A stretch of DNA of 10,130 nucleotides from Clostridia bacterium (GCA_900757905.1 CAAEPN010000097.1:1-10130); one strand, 5' to 3'; numbered from the stretch's first letter, positions 1-8,219 are shown. Numbers and translations: made by a program. The notes: generated from the letters alone by a model not told the origin.

Positions 1-33
1 GCTCCGCTTTTCGACACTCGCGAATCTATCGGA

Positions 34-66
34 GAAAAATCCGTGGCGCATGTCCCCGGATTTTTC
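34..66. repeat. Inverted repeat / possible bidirectional terminator
   Basis: A perfect 10-bp inverted repeat (arms 34-43 and 57-66, 13-nt loop) has an A-tract in its left arm and a T-tract in its right arm. On the plus strand it is followed by CGGATTTTTATT, so it could end a transcript entering from the left. On the minus strand it is the outermost of several hairpins downstream of the glycyl-tRNA synthetase gene. The function is inferred only from the shape. Confidence 0.4.
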
Positions 67-81
67 GGATTTTTATTGAAA

Positions 82-96
82 TCGGGCTTCGCCCGA
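82..96. repeat. Short GC-rich hairpin
   Basis: TCGGGC (82-87) and GCCCGA (91-96) form a perfect 6-bp stem with a 3-nt loop. Read on the minus strand it is followed by TTTCAATAAAAA, a poor U-tract. It may act as a back-up terminator or RNA-stabilising hairpin after the minus-strand operon. A smaller inverted repeat, AGACT (106-110)/AGTCT (119-123), lies next to it. Confidence 0.35.
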
Positions 97-124
97 AAAT
101 CCTATAGACTTTTGCAACAGTCTG

Positions 125-157
125 AAACAGCGGAGTTTGATAGGAACTCCGCTGTTT
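125..157 (-). terminator. Likely 3'-end hairpin of the minus-strand operon
   Basis: A perfect 13-bp inverted repeat (125-137 and 145-157, 7-nt loop 138-144) begins about 20 bp after the stop codon of the glycyl-tRNA synthetase gene. The stem is strong (AACAGCGGAGTT type), but on the minus strand only TTT follows it, then CAGACTG. It is therefore a weak match to a textbook intrinsic terminator. Position and stem strength argue for termination or 3'-end protection; the missing U-tract is the main doubt. Confidence 0.6.
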
Positions 158-177
158 AACATTAAAAGACAAAAGAA

Positions 178-1575
178 TTAAAATTTGATCTTTTCGGCAA
201 TGTAGCCCTTGACGTCCTCGATTTTCATACGAACCTGCGTCATGGTATCGCGGTCGCGAACCGTTACGCAGCCGTCCTCTGCCGATTCGAAGTCGTAGGT
301 AATGCAGAACGGCGTACCGATCTCATCTTCTCTGCGGTAACGCTTGCCGATACTGCCGGCTTCGTCGTAGTCCACCATGAAATCCTTTTGAAGGTCATGA
401 TAGAGTGCGGTTGCCTGCTCGGACAGCTTTTTGGAAAGCGGAAGAACGGCAGCCTTGAACGGTGCAAGGAACGGATGCAGACGAAGCACGGTACGGGTAT
501 CGCCCTCGGCGATCTCTTCTTCGTCGTAAGCGTCGCAAAGGAATGCAAGGAAGCTTCTTTCCACACCCAGTGACGGCTCGATGACATACGGAATATAATG
601 CTCGTTGGTCTCGGCGTCGTAGTAGGTGAGATCTTTGCCGGAGGTGTTCTGATGTTGGGTGAGGTCATAGTCGGTTCTGTCGGCAACGCCCCACAATTCG
701 CCCCAGCCGAACGGGAATAAGAATTCGAAGTCGGTGGTTGCCTTGGAATAGAAGCAAAGCTCTTCCGGGTCGTGGTCGCGGAGCCGTAAGTTTTCTTCTT
801 TCAAGCCGAGCGACAGCAGGAAATCGCGGCAGAAAGAGCGCCAATAGCTAAACCATTCGAGGTCGGTGTTCGGCTTGCAGAAGAATTCAAGCTCCATCTG
901 TTCGAATTCGCGCACGCGGAAAATAAAGTTGCCGGGCGTGATCTCGTTACGGAAAGATTTGCCGATCTGACCGATACCGAACGGCAGCTTGCGGCGCGTG
1001 GTGCGCTGGACATTGGCAAAGTTTACGAAAATACCCTGAGCGGTTTCGGGACGGAGGTACACGGTGTTCTTCGCGTCCTCGGTAACGCCCTGGAAAGTCT
1101 TGAACATGAGGTTGAATTCGCGGATATCCGTGAAATTGTGCTTGCCGCAGCTCGGACAGGGAATGTTATGCTCTTCGACGAAATCCTTCATTTCCTGCTT
1201 GGAGAACGCATCGATCGGTTTTTCAAGCGTAAAACCGGTTTCGCCGCACCAGTCCTCGATGATCTTGTCGGCGCGGAAACGCTCATGGCACTCGCGGCAG
1301 TCCATAAGGGGATCGGAGAAGCCGCCTAAGTGACCGGAGGCCACCCAAGTCTGCGGATTCATGAGGATGGCGGCGTCAAGACCGACGTTGTAGGGATTCT
1401 CTTGGACGAACTTTTTCCACCATGCTTTTTTGATGTTGTTCTTGAATTCCACACCCAAAGGGCCGTAATCCCAAGTGTTGGCAAGACCGCCGTAAATTTC
1501 GCTTCCGGCGTAGACGTAGCCGCGGCCTTTGCAGAACGCGACGATCTTATCCATGGTTTTTTCCGTGTTTTTCAT
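178..1575 (-). CDS. glyQS: Glycyl-tRNA synthetase (alpha2 class II type)
   Basis: This enzyme attaches glycine to tRNA-Gly using ATP in the cytoplasm. The 465-residue protein is the single-chain, eukaryote-like alpha2 form found in many Gram-positives, not the bacterial alpha/beta heterotetramer, and 465 is a normal full length. Visible landmarks are the N-terminal YVYAGSEIYGG and NTWDYGPLG (about 20-41), a zinc-binding cysteine set (C93, C96, C140, C143), TVYLRPETAQGIF (171-183), class II motif 2 around FRNEITPGNFIFRVREFEQ (208-226), and motif 3 PSLGVERSFLAF (334-345) with R340. The C-terminal anticodon-binding domain covers about 365-465. The start ATG at 1575 has AAGGA 10 nt upstream. It is the last gene of the minus-strand run, 32 nt after lysA, and no T-box fits in that gap, so expression probably depends on upstream promoters. 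The symbol glyS is also used for this form. Confidence 0.97.
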   Translation of the reverse strand: MKNTEKTMDKIVAFCKGRGYVYAGSEIYGGLANTWDYGPLGVEFKNNIKKAWWKKFVQENPYNVGLDAAILMNPQTWVASGHLGGFSDPLMDCRECHERFRADKIIEDWCGETGFTLEKPIDAFSKQEMKDFVEEHNIPCPSCGKHNFTDIREFNLMFKTFQGVTEDAKNTVYLRPETAQGIFVNFANVQRTTRRKLPFGIGQIGKSFRNEITPGNFIFRVREFEQMELEFFCKPNTDLEWFSYWRSFCRDFLLSLGLKEENLRLRDHDPEELCFYSKATTDFEFLFPFGWGELWGVADRTDYDLTQHQNTSGKDLTYYDAETNEHYIPYVIEPSLGVERSFLAFLCDAYDEEEIAEGDTRTVLRLHPFLAPFKAAVLPLSKKLSEQATALYHDLQKDFMVDYDEAGSIGKRYRREDEIGTPFCITYDFESAEDGCVTVRDRDTMTQVRMKIEDVKGYIAEKIKF

Positions 1576-1607
1576 AGTGTTCCATTCCTTTATATAGTGA
1601 TTTTTTA

Positions 1608-2918
1608 TTATAAGTCGTTGCGGATGAGGTCCTCAAGGGATTCGCGGCGAATGCCTAAGCGCGTACCGTTTTTGCCGACGATGACAAGAGCCGGACGCGG
1701 AAGACGGTTATAGTTGGACGCCATGGAGTAGTTGTAAGCGCCGGTCACGCAGACGGCTAAGATGTCGCCCTTCTCCGGCGTTTGAAGCAGCGTATGCTCT
1801 TGAATGAGGTCGCCGCTTTCGCAGCATCTGCCGGCAATGTCGGCCACAAAATCCATGTCGCGGTCGGCTTTATTTGCAATAAGCGAATAATACGGTGCCT
1901 GATACAGCGCATAGCGCGGATTGTCGGCCATGCCGCCGTCGATCGAAACATAGCTCTTGTAGCCGGGAATGGTCTTGATGTTTCCGACCGTGTACAGCGT
2001 CACACCGGCTGCGGCTACGATCGAACGGCCGGGTTCGAAATTCATTTCCGGCTCGTCCAGACCGTAAATCTCACAATTGTTTCGCACACGTGCGGCAATT
2101 TCGCGGAGCATGTAATCGATATCCAAATTCTGTTGGTCGGGCACATACCGCACGCCGAAACCGCCTCCGAGGTTGAGCACCGAAAGCGTCACACCGGTCT
2201 TTTCGCGTATCTCGGCGAGAAAGCGCATCATGATATCCGCAGCGTCCAAAAACGGCTGCGGGTCAAAGCTCTGCGAGCCGACATGACAGTGAATGCCGAT
2301 AAGGCGGATATGCTTTTTGGAAAGCGCGTATCGGACTGCCTCCAAGGCTTGCCCGGTCTCAATAGCGCTGCCAAACTTGGAATCCACCTTGCCGGTCGAT
2401 ATCTTCACATGCGTATGCGGATCGATTCCAGGCGTTACGCGAAGCACAACGGAGGCCGTTTTGCTTTCAGCCGCACAGATCTCGTCGAGGTTGTCGAGCT
2501 CGGCAAGATTGTCGGCAATGATGACGCCGACACCGCTTTTTACGGCATATTCGAGGTCGGCGACGGTCTTGTTATTGCCGTGAAAATGAATCTTTTCGGG
2601 AGGGAACCCAGCGGCAAGCGCGGTATAGATCTCGCCGGAGGAAACTGTGTCGGCGCAAAGACCTTCGCTGTCGGCAATGCGGTAGATTTCCTTAAAGGAA
2701 AGCGCTTTGCTGGCAAAAAGAATTTTCGCGTTTTTAAAGTAACGCGCAGCGCCCTCGGTGTATTTTTGGCACATGGAGCGCATTTTGTCCTCGTCGAAAA
2801 CATATAGCGGCGTGCCGTATTCCTTGGCAAGGCCGACGGTGTCGATTCCGGCGACGGTAAAGTGGCCGGCAGTGTTAATGCCGTAATTGTCGTGTAAAAG
2901 TACGGTTTTCATGAGCAT
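1608..2918 (-). CDS. lysA: Diaminopimelate decarboxylase
   Basis: This PLP enzyme decarboxylates meso-diaminopimelate to L-lysine, the last step of the DAP pathway. The 436-residue protein has the alanine-racemase-like barrel and a C-terminal beta domain. K71 in FASKA is the expected PLP-binding lysine. HCHVGSQ (210-216), GGGFG (251-255) and EPGRS (295-299) bind the cofactor phosphate and substrate. CESGD (366-370) supplies the active-site cysteine from the partner subunit, and GAYNYSMASNYN (393-404) is the usual C-terminal motif. Two in-frame ATGs lie at 2918 and 2912. AAAGG sits only 3 nt from the first but 9 nt from the second, so the protein may really begin at residue 3 (MKTVLL). It lies 23 nt after engB and 32 nt before the glycyl-tRNA synthetase gene. 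No lysine riboswitch is present in the short upstream gap. Confidence 0.96.
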   Translation of the reverse strand: MLMKTVLLHDNYGINTAGHFTVAGIDTVGLAKEYGTPLYVFDEDKMRSMCQKYTEGAARYFKNAKILFASKALSFKEIYRIADSEGLCADTVSSGEIYTALAAGFPPEKIHFHGNNKTVADLEYAVKSGVGVIIADNLAELDNLDEICAAESKTASVVLRVTPGIDPHTHVKISTGKVDSKFGSAIETGQALEAVRYALSKKHIRLIGIHCHVGSQSFDPQPFLDAADIMMRFLAEIREKTGVTLSVLNLGGGFGVRYVPDQQNLDIDYMLREIAARVRNNCEIYGLDEPEMNFEPGRSIVAAAGVTLYTVGNIKTIPGYKSYVSIDGGMADNPRYALYQAPYYSLIANKADRDMDFVADIAGRCCESGDLIQEHTLLQTPEKGDILAVCVTGAYNYSMASNYNRLPRPALVIVGKNGTRLGIRRESLEDLIRNDL

Positions 2919-2941
2919 TTGCCTTTCTTGGAGTGGGTTTT

Positions 2942-3574
2942 CTATAGGATTAACTGCGTGCCGGTAACGGCGGCGGAAAATTCCTTGATGACGCGCCAGA
3001 TCTCTTCCGCGCCTGCGCCGGTCTTTGCGGAAAAGGGAATAATTTCCGCGTCGGACGGAATAGATGGGTCGTTATGCAGCGCTTCGAGGTTAGCAAGGCG
3101 TGTGGTGGTGTTGACCTTGTCCGATTTGGTGGCAACCACCGCAAAAGGCAGCTCGGTCTCCACCAAAAAGGAAAGCATCGCGCGGTCGTCGGCCGTAAGT
3201 CCTACCTTTAAGTCAACAAGCTGTAAATATAAGCGCGGCGCTTCGAGCGAAAAATAGCGGTTGATCAGCTTTTTCCACTTGTCGCGCTCGGAAAAGGAGC
3301 GCTTGGCGTAGCCATAGCCGGGCAGGTCGACAAGATAAAGCGAGCTGTCGATGTCGTAGCAGTTGACTGTGATGGTCTTTCCCGGTTCTGCGCTCACGCG
3401 CGCCAAACTTTTGCGGCCGAGCAGTTTGTTGATAAGCGAGGATTTTCCGACGTTTGAGCGGCCGCACATGGCGATCTGCGGAAGGTCGCTTCGTAAAATG
3501 CCGGGTAATTGCGAGGGAAGCCCGGCTGTCATGACAAGATTGGTCTTGTTTAAGTTTAATTTTTTTTCTTCCAT
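2942..3574 (-). CDS. engB: Ribosome biogenesis GTPase EngB (YsxC/YihA)
   Basis: EngB is a small TRAFAC GTPase required for late assembly of the large ribosomal subunit in the cytoplasm. The 210-residue protein has all G motifs: G1 GRSNVGKS (38-45), G2 in PGKTITVN (64-71), G3 DLPGYGYA (83-90), G4 TKSD (149-152) and G5 SAK (182-184). The length is typical. The usual family segment resembling DxRHxPTxDD after the G3 region here reads DLKVGLTADD (121-130), a modest deviation. It follows lon by 14 nt, matching the conserved lon-ysxC pairing of Bacillus. No convincing Shine-Dalgarno precedes its ATG (AACGGTATATATT), so translation may be coupled to lon. Confidence 0.96.
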   Translation of the reverse strand: MEEKKLNLNKTNLVMTAGLPSQLPGILRSDLPQIAMCGRSNVGKSSLINKLLGRKSLARVSAEPGKTITVNCYDIDSSLYLVDLPGYGYAKRSFSERDKWKKLINRYFSLEAPRLYLQLVDLKVGLTADDRAMLSFLVETELPFAVVATKSDKVNTTTRLANLEALHNDPSIPSDAEIIPFSAKTGAGAEEIWRVIKEFSAAVTGTQLIL

Positions 3575-3588
3575 AATATATACCGTTT

Positions 3589-5985
3589 TTACAGGCGAAG
3601 CGCGGCGCAGACGTCTGCGAGCGGCTTTTCGTGTATCGGGTCGAAGGTGCTTTCGCTTTCCTTGCGAATTAACGCGTTTTCAAGCACCTGTGAAACGCAT
3701 TCGACCGGAACGAACGTAACGCTGGATTTAATAAGCTCGTCCACTTCGTCAAGGTCGGACAGATTGTCCTTCGGAATGAGAATGGTGCGAATGCCGTTGC
3801 GGAAAGCTGCCATGCTCTTTTCGGGCAGTCCTCCGATCGGAAGCACACGACCGGTAAGCGTAATTTCGCCGGTCATGGCGATGTCGTGACGAACCGGCGT
3901 GTTCGAAAGCTCCGAAACGAGTGCCGTGATCATGGTTACACCGGCACTCGGCCCGTCTTTGGGAACAGCGCCCTCCGGCACATGAATGTGAATATCGCGG
4001 TTTTTGTAGAATTCTTTGTCAATGCCGAGCATCTCCGCGTGCTTGCGGATAAAGCTTATCGCCGCCTTTGCGGATTCCTGCATGACGTCGCCGAGATTTC
4101 CGGTAAGCTCGAGCTTTCCCGTTCCCTCAAAGCTTTGCGCTTCGACCTGAAGCATTTCGCCGCCAAGCTCTGTCCATGCAAGCCCGTTGACAACGCCGAC
4201 CGTGTCGTCGGAAAGAAGCGCGTCCGGCTTGACCTTGCGCGGCCCTAAAAGCTCGTGAATGGCTTCGGGCGTGACGTTTACCGATTTTTTGCCGCCTTCG
4301 GCAATCTGCATGGCAATTTTGCGGCAAAGCGCCGCCGTCTGACGCTCGAGCGTGCGCACGCCGGCTTCTTTGGTGTAGTATTCGATCAGCTCACGCACGG
4401 CTTCGTCCGAAATTTTGACGTTGCGGCGCGTAAGGCCATGGCGTTTTAACTGCTTGGGCAGCAAATGATTGTTAAAAATCGAAACCTTTTCGTTCGACGT
4501 GTAGGACGGCAGATGAATGATCTCCATGCGGTCGTATAACGCGTGCGGAATGGTATCGGCTTGGTTGGCGGTAGCAATGAAAATGCAGTCGGACAGATCG
4601 ACCGGAATTTCGATATAGTGGTCGCGGAACGCCTTGTTTTGCTCGATGTCAAGCACCTCCAAAAGCGCCGCGGCCGGGTCGCCTTGAGAGTTGGCGGTGA
4701 GCTTGTCGATCTCATCGAGCAGAATGACCGGATTTTCCGATTTTGCCTGTGTAATGGCCGTGATAATGCGGCCGGGCATCGCACCGACATAGGTCTTGCG
4801 GTGACCGCGGATATCTGCTTCGTCGCGCACGCCGCCCAAGGAAACGCGCACAAATTTGCGTCCGAGCGCACGGGCGACTGATACGGCCACCGACGATTTG
4901 CCCACGCCGGGCGGGCCGATGAGACAGAGTATCTGTCCCTTTAAGTCGGGCGCCAACTGCTTGACGGCAATGTATTCGAGAATGCGGTCTTTGACTTTTT
5001 TCAGACCGTCATGGTCTTCGTCGAGAATTTTTCTTGCCTTTTCGACCGAATAGACATCTTTGGTCTTAATGCCGGTCGGAAGCTCAAGAACTGTATCAAG
5101 ATAGCTGCGAAGCACGGAATTTTCCGACGAACCGAAAGGCATTTTGTTCATGCGGTCGCAGTCCTTAAGCAGCTTTTCCTTGATTTCCTCCGAAAAGGCC
5201 GACGCGTTGATCCGTTCGGCATAGCCGGTTTCGTCCTGTTCCTCGGCCACGTCGCCAAGTTCCTCACGGATGACCTTCATCTGCTCTTTTAAGAAATATT
5301 CGCGCTGGTTATCCTCAAGACGTTCCCTGACCTTGGCGTGCAGGTCGTTTTTGAATTCGAGGATCTTGCTCTCGTTGCCGAGCAGCTCGACCAAGACCTC
5401 TAAACGCTTGAACGGGTCTGTTTCCTCCAATACGCGCTGTTTGTCGCGGTAATCGAACAAAACGTTGGACGCAATGAAATCGGCAAGTACGCCGGGATCG
5501 GTGATCGCGCCGACTGACGCAATAATTTCCGGCGACATCTTCGGCAGCAGCTTGATGTGGTTTTCAAAAGCGGCAATGGCTTCGCGGCGAAGCGCTTCGC
5601 CCTTGACGCCGCCGTTTTCGGTGACAATGACGTTTTTTATCAGTACGCGGGCGCGTAAAAAGTCGTCGCCCTCGATGATCTCCGTATATTCCGCGCGGCT
5701 CTTGCCTTCGATGAGAACGCGGTAGTTGCCGTCGGGCAGCTTGATGGACTGCTTGATGCGTGCGGTAACGCCGGTGGTGGCAAGAGTGACCGTGTCGTTT
5801 TCCTCGTTCTCTTCGAGCGCGGAGAGAAACACGGTGTTCTCATACGAAGAGGCGGCAAGCAGCGCTTTTATGGATTTTTTGTTGTTGATCTCAAAGCTTG
5901 TCGGAATGCCGGGAAAGATGACAAGTCCGCGAAGCGGTATGACGGGATATACCCCGTTTTCAACTTTTTCTATGTATTTTGACAT
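3589..5985 (-). CDS. lon: ATP-dependent Lon protease (LonA type)
   Basis: Lon is a cytoplasmic AAA+ serine protease that degrades misfolded and short-lived regulatory proteins. The 798-residue protein has the complete LonA layout. The N-terminal substrate-binding LAN domain is about 10-205 (YPVIPLRGLVIFPG at 13-26), followed by a coiled-coil linker to about 300 (NQREYFLKEQMKVI, 226-239). The AAA+ module has Walker A GPPGVGKS (357-364, K363), Walker B ILLDEIDK (421-428), sensor-1 ATAN (471-474) and R544 in GVRTLER. In the C-terminal protease domain S680 in KDGPSAG and K723 form the catalytic Ser-Lys dyad. The dyad lysine motif reads GGLPEK instead of the usual GGLKEK; the catalytic lysine itself is kept. 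AAGGAG lies 5 nt before the ATG at 5985. It sits 57 nt after plsY and 14 nt before engB. No obvious heat-shock operator such as CIRCE or a CtsR box is seen in the short upstream gap. Confidence 0.98.
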   Translation of the reverse strand: MSKYIEKVENGVYPVIPLRGLVIFPGIPTSFEINNKKSIKALLAASSYENTVFLSALEENEENDTVTLATTGVTARIKQSIKLPDGNYRVLIEGKSRAEYTEIIEGDDFLRARVLIKNVIVTENGGVKGEALRREAIAAFENHIKLLPKMSPEIIASVGAITDPGVLADFIASNVLFDYRDKQRVLEETDPFKRLEVLVELLGNESKILEFKNDLHAKVRERLEDNQREYFLKEQMKVIREELGDVAEEQDETGYAERINASAFSEEIKEKLLKDCDRMNKMPFGSSENSVLRSYLDTVLELPTGIKTKDVYSVEKARKILDEDHDGLKKVKDRILEYIAVKQLAPDLKGQILCLIGPPGVGKSSVAVSVARALGRKFVRVSLGGVRDEADIRGHRKTYVGAMPGRIITAITQAKSENPVILLDEIDKLTANSQGDPAAALLEVLDIEQNKAFRDHYIEIPVDLSDCIFIATANQADTIPHALYDRMEIIHLPSYTSNEKVSIFNNHLLPKQLKRHGLTRRNVKISDEAVRELIEYYTKEAGVRTLERQTAALCRKIAMQIAEGGKKSVNVTPEAIHELLGPRKVKPDALLSDDTVGVVNGLAWTELGGEMLQVEAQSFEGTGKLELTGNLGDVMQESAKAAISFIRKHAEMLGIDKEFYKNRDIHIHVPEGAVPKDGPSAGVTMITALVSELSNTPVRHDIAMTGEITLTGRVLPIGGLPEKSMAAFRNGIRTILIPKDNLSDLDEVDELIKSSVTFVPVECVSQVLENALIRKESESTFDPIHEKPLADVCAALRL

Positions 5986-6042
5986 AAGTTCTCCTTGGAT
6001 AATTTATCGGTAAGCCGAATGACTGTTGCGTTCAGCTTTTTA

Positions 6043-6756
6043 TTATTTTTTCGTTTCTTTGCTCTTCTTGAAGGAAAATTTGGATTCCGTTCCGTGAGCA
6101 AGACGCGAGAGGTTGGCATGGTGCTTGACAATGACGATAACGGCGATGATAAAGGCGCAAAGAAAAGCAAAGCCACTGCCGGAAGCAATCGTCTTGTTGC
6201 CGAAGCAGGTATAAAAAGTGATGAGCGGAAATACCGCAGCGCCCAACACCGAGCCGAGCGAAATGTAGCGCGTAAAGATCACGCACAGAAGAAATACGCC
6301 GAGCACGCACAAAAAGGCAAGCGGATTGAGCACTAAGATAGCGGCCGCTGCCGTGGCTACGCCTTTGCCGCCCTTAAATCCGAAAAAGACGGGAAATACG
6401 TGTCCTACCACACAGCCGAGCGCTGCCGCATAGCCGCCATAATAAAGTCCTAAGATCAGCGCGCCGAGGAGGACGGCGACAACGGCTTTCAACATATCGC
6501 CTAAAATGGTAAGTCCGGCCGCCTTATTTCCATAGGTGCGCATCATGTTGGTGGTTCCGGCGTTTTTGCTGCCGTGCTTGCGGATGTCGTCCTTGTACAT
6601 TTTTCCGGATAATATCAGCGCAAAGTTCAAACTTCCGAGCAGATACCCGATGAGTGCGCAAAGCACGATCCCAGCGATAAGCATGGCAAATCTTGCCGAG
6701 GAATCCATATGCATAATAAGCGTGGAAAGAAAGCCTTGATTGAAAAGAGTGAACAT
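6043..6756 (-). CDS. plsY: Glycerol-3-phosphate acyltransferase PlsY
   Basis: PlsY is an integral membrane enzyme that transfers an acyl group from acyl-phosphate to sn-glycerol-3-phosphate. This gives lysophosphatidate, the first step of phospholipid synthesis in most Gram-positives. The 237-residue protein shows the three family motifs: motif 1 GSLNFALI to GSKNAGTTNMMRTYG (41-76), motif 2 GHVFPVFFGFKGGKGVAT (118-135), and motif 3 KHHANLSRLAHGTE (211-224). Hydrophobic segments at about 24-50, 80-105, 108-126, 137-160, 166-185 and 193-210 fit a polytopic protein. It is longer than the common length of about 200 residues because of about 22 extra N-terminal residues and a Lys-rich tail. The start at 6756 is supported by GGAG 9 nt upstream, lying inside the end of the preceding gene. 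The 1-nt gap implies translational coupling. Confidence 0.96.
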   Translation of the reverse strand: MFTLFNQGFLSTLIMHMDSSARFAMLIAGIVLCALIGYLLGSLNFALILSGKMYKDDIRKHGSKNAGTTNMMRTYGNKAAGLTILGDMLKAVVAVLLGALILGLYYGGYAAALGCVVGHVFPVFFGFKGGKGVATAAAAILVLNPLAFLCVLGVFLLCVIFTRYISLGSVLGAAVFPLITFYTCFGNKTIASGSGFAFLCAFIIAVIVIVKHHANLSRLAHGTESKFSFKKSKETKK

Positions 6757-6757
6757 G

Positions 6758-8002
6758 TTAATTTTCTCCGTTTTCTGTCGGTAAATTGCCGGAAGTTTCC
6801 GGACTTGCGGCGCAAGCTGCGTCCGCGCGCGGCGAACCGTCGTCGTTCAAACCCTTTTTGGCAAGCGAGCGGTTGCAGAGATAGGTGATGAAATCGTAGA
6901 TGAGCGCGAAAATCGGTACGGCGAGCAAAAGTCCCAAAACGCCCATGAGCGAACCCATGATGAGAAGGGAAAAGACCACCCAGAACGAGGAAAGTCCGAT
7001 CTTTTGTCCGATGATCTTCGGCCCGATAAGGTTGCCGTCAAGCTGCTGTAAGACCAAAATGAATACGCCGAACCAAACAGCTTTGATCGGATTGTCGAGT
7101 AAAATGATGAAAAACGACGGAATCGCGCCCATAAACGGCCCGAAATACGGAATGACGTTGGTCACGCCGACTACCACGCTGACGAGCGGTGAGTAGGGAA
7201 TGCGAAGAATCGTCATGCCGAAAAAGCACAGTACGCCGATGATCAGCGAATCGATGATCTTTCCGCTCACAAAGCCGCCAAAGGTGCTATGCATCTTGCG
7301 TGCGCCCATAATGACGGTTTCGGCTGTGTTTTTGCGGAAAATGGCATAAAGAAGCTTTTTGGACTGCTTGGCGAAGCGTTCCTTGTCGGCAAGCATGTAG
7401 ATGGAAATGATAAGTCCGAGTACAAAGTTCCAAACCTGGGCGGCCACGTCCGTAAGCACGGAAATGAGCTTCGGCGTGTAGGCCGTGACGGTGTTATACA
7501 GCTTTTCAAGCCAGCCGATAAGGTTGTTTTCCGTGTTGCTCAAAAAGTCGCTGACTGTCTGCGAAGAGAAGAAGATCGTGTCCTCTAACTGAATGTCGAG
7601 CGCACTTTCGACGGCCTTGATGTATTTCGGGAAGTTTGTCATTAGTTTCTGACCGCTGAGCCACAGCTGCGGTCCGATGATGTAGAAAAACAGAGCTAAG
7701 AACGCAAGCGCGATCAGATACGTGCTGAGCATCGAGCAGACCTTCACGGCTTTGCGTGACGGCTTTTTCTTTTTGGAAAACAGCTTTGTAAAGGTGCTTG
7801 TTGCAGCTTTATAAATAGGGTTTAGGATGTAAGCGATGGCAAAACCGTAGAAGAATGGATTTAACGTCGCAAGAACCGTGCGAAGCACTGCGCTTAAATT
7901 GTCCCAATAGATGATTATAAGTATGTAGGAAACGAGAATTGCGGCAACAACCAACACATACGCTGCGATGGTGTTGTATTTCTTATTGAATTCGGGTCTC
8001 AT
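6758..8002 (-). CDS. AI-2E family transporter (PF01594-type membrane protein)
   Basis: This is a 414-residue polytopic membrane protein of the AI-2 exporter superfamily (TqsA/YdbI/PerM-like). Members have been linked to export of autoinducer-2 or to Na+/H+ antiport, so the substrate here is unknown. Hydrophobic helices lie at about 12-32, 42-64, 92-112, 188-206, 247-263, 272-302, 308-320 and 335-375, with the typical soluble segment between about 113 and 187. Family signatures are NVIPYFGPFMGAIPS (282-296) and LDGNLIGPKIIGQKIGLSSF (321-340). The C-terminus, about 385-414, is a hydrophilic, probably disordered tail. I chose the ATG at 8002 because AAAGGAAG (8010-8017) lies 7 nt upstream. A longer reading to 8095 would run through the operon promoter. 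This is the first gene of the minus-strand cluster. Confidence 0.92.
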   Translation of the reverse strand: MRPEFNKKYNTIAAYVLVVAAILVSYILIIIYWDNLSAVLRTVLATLNPFFYGFAIAYILNPIYKAATSTFTKLFSKKKKPSRKAVKVCSMLSTYLIALAFLALFFYIIGPQLWLSGQKLMTNFPKYIKAVESALDIQLEDTIFFSSQTVSDFLSNTENNLIGWLEKLYNTVTAYTPKLISVLTDVAAQVWNFVLGLIISIYMLADKERFAKQSKKLLYAIFRKNTAETVIMGARKMHSTFGGFVSGKIIDSLIIGVLCFFGMTILRIPYSPLVSVVVGVTNVIPYFGPFMGAIPSFFIILLDNPIKAVWFGVFILVLQQLDGNLIGPKIIGQKIGLSSFWVVFSLLIMGSLMGVLGLLLAVPIFALIYDFITYLCNRSLAKKGLNDDGSPRADAACAASPETSGNLPTENGEN

Positions 8003-8066
8003 GCCGTCACTTCCTTTCTTTGCGCCGAATGGCTGTCTGTAAAAAGCGTAAATGAATTTACAGAAT

Positions 8067-8095
8067 ATTATAGCACACCTTACGGCGTATTGCAA
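8067..8095 (-). promoter_or_regulatory. SigA-type promoter of the minus-strand operon
   Basis: Read on the minus strand, TTGCAA (-35, 8090-8095) is followed by exactly 17 nt and TATAAT (-10, 8067-8072). TG stands one base upstream of the -10, making an extended -10. Initiation would be near 8060, leaving a leader of about 58 nt before the ATG at 8002. It is the only strong minus-strand promoter I see ahead of the six-gene run. Confidence 0.85.
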
Positions 8096-8219
8096 GAGAA
8101 ATCAGCTCATTTCCTTATTATTTATGTAAATAAATATTTAGGAAACTGCGATTTTTGAGAAAAAGCAGCTACAACCTGACGTTTTACACGGTTCACGCTT
8201 AAAAATGACGAAAAAACTC
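8096..8219. promoter_or_regulatory. Spacer between divergent promoters with AT-rich palindrome
   Basis: This stretch separates the two -35 boxes and holds no gene. It contains TTATTTA (8118-8124)/TAAATAA (8127-8133) around a 2-nt centre, flanked by TTTCC (8110-8114)/GGAAA (8141-8145). An imperfect stem follows (CTGC 8146-8149, TTTTT 8152-8156, AAAAA 8160-8164, GCAG 8165-8168). These could be operator or UP-element sequences; no known regulator box is recognised. Confidence 0.4.

Noticed and set aside
1..159. Open frame 1 from the left edge to TAA at 157-159 (52 codons), possibly the 3' end of a plus-strand gene
   Set aside because: It runs through all four inverted repeats and resembles no protein family I know, so it is more likely a chance frame in structured intergenic DNA. 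It cannot be fully excluded without the sequence to the left.
1782..2807. 341-codon plus-strand open frame antisense to lysA
   Set aside because: It lies entirely opposite lysA, which has full family motifs. The translation has no recognisable domain, and the frame is open because of third-position base bias.
8003..8095. 31-residue N-terminal extension of the AI-2E protein
   Set aside because: It would begin within the -35 box of the operon promoter and bypass the well-placed AAAGGAAG site before the ATG at 8002.
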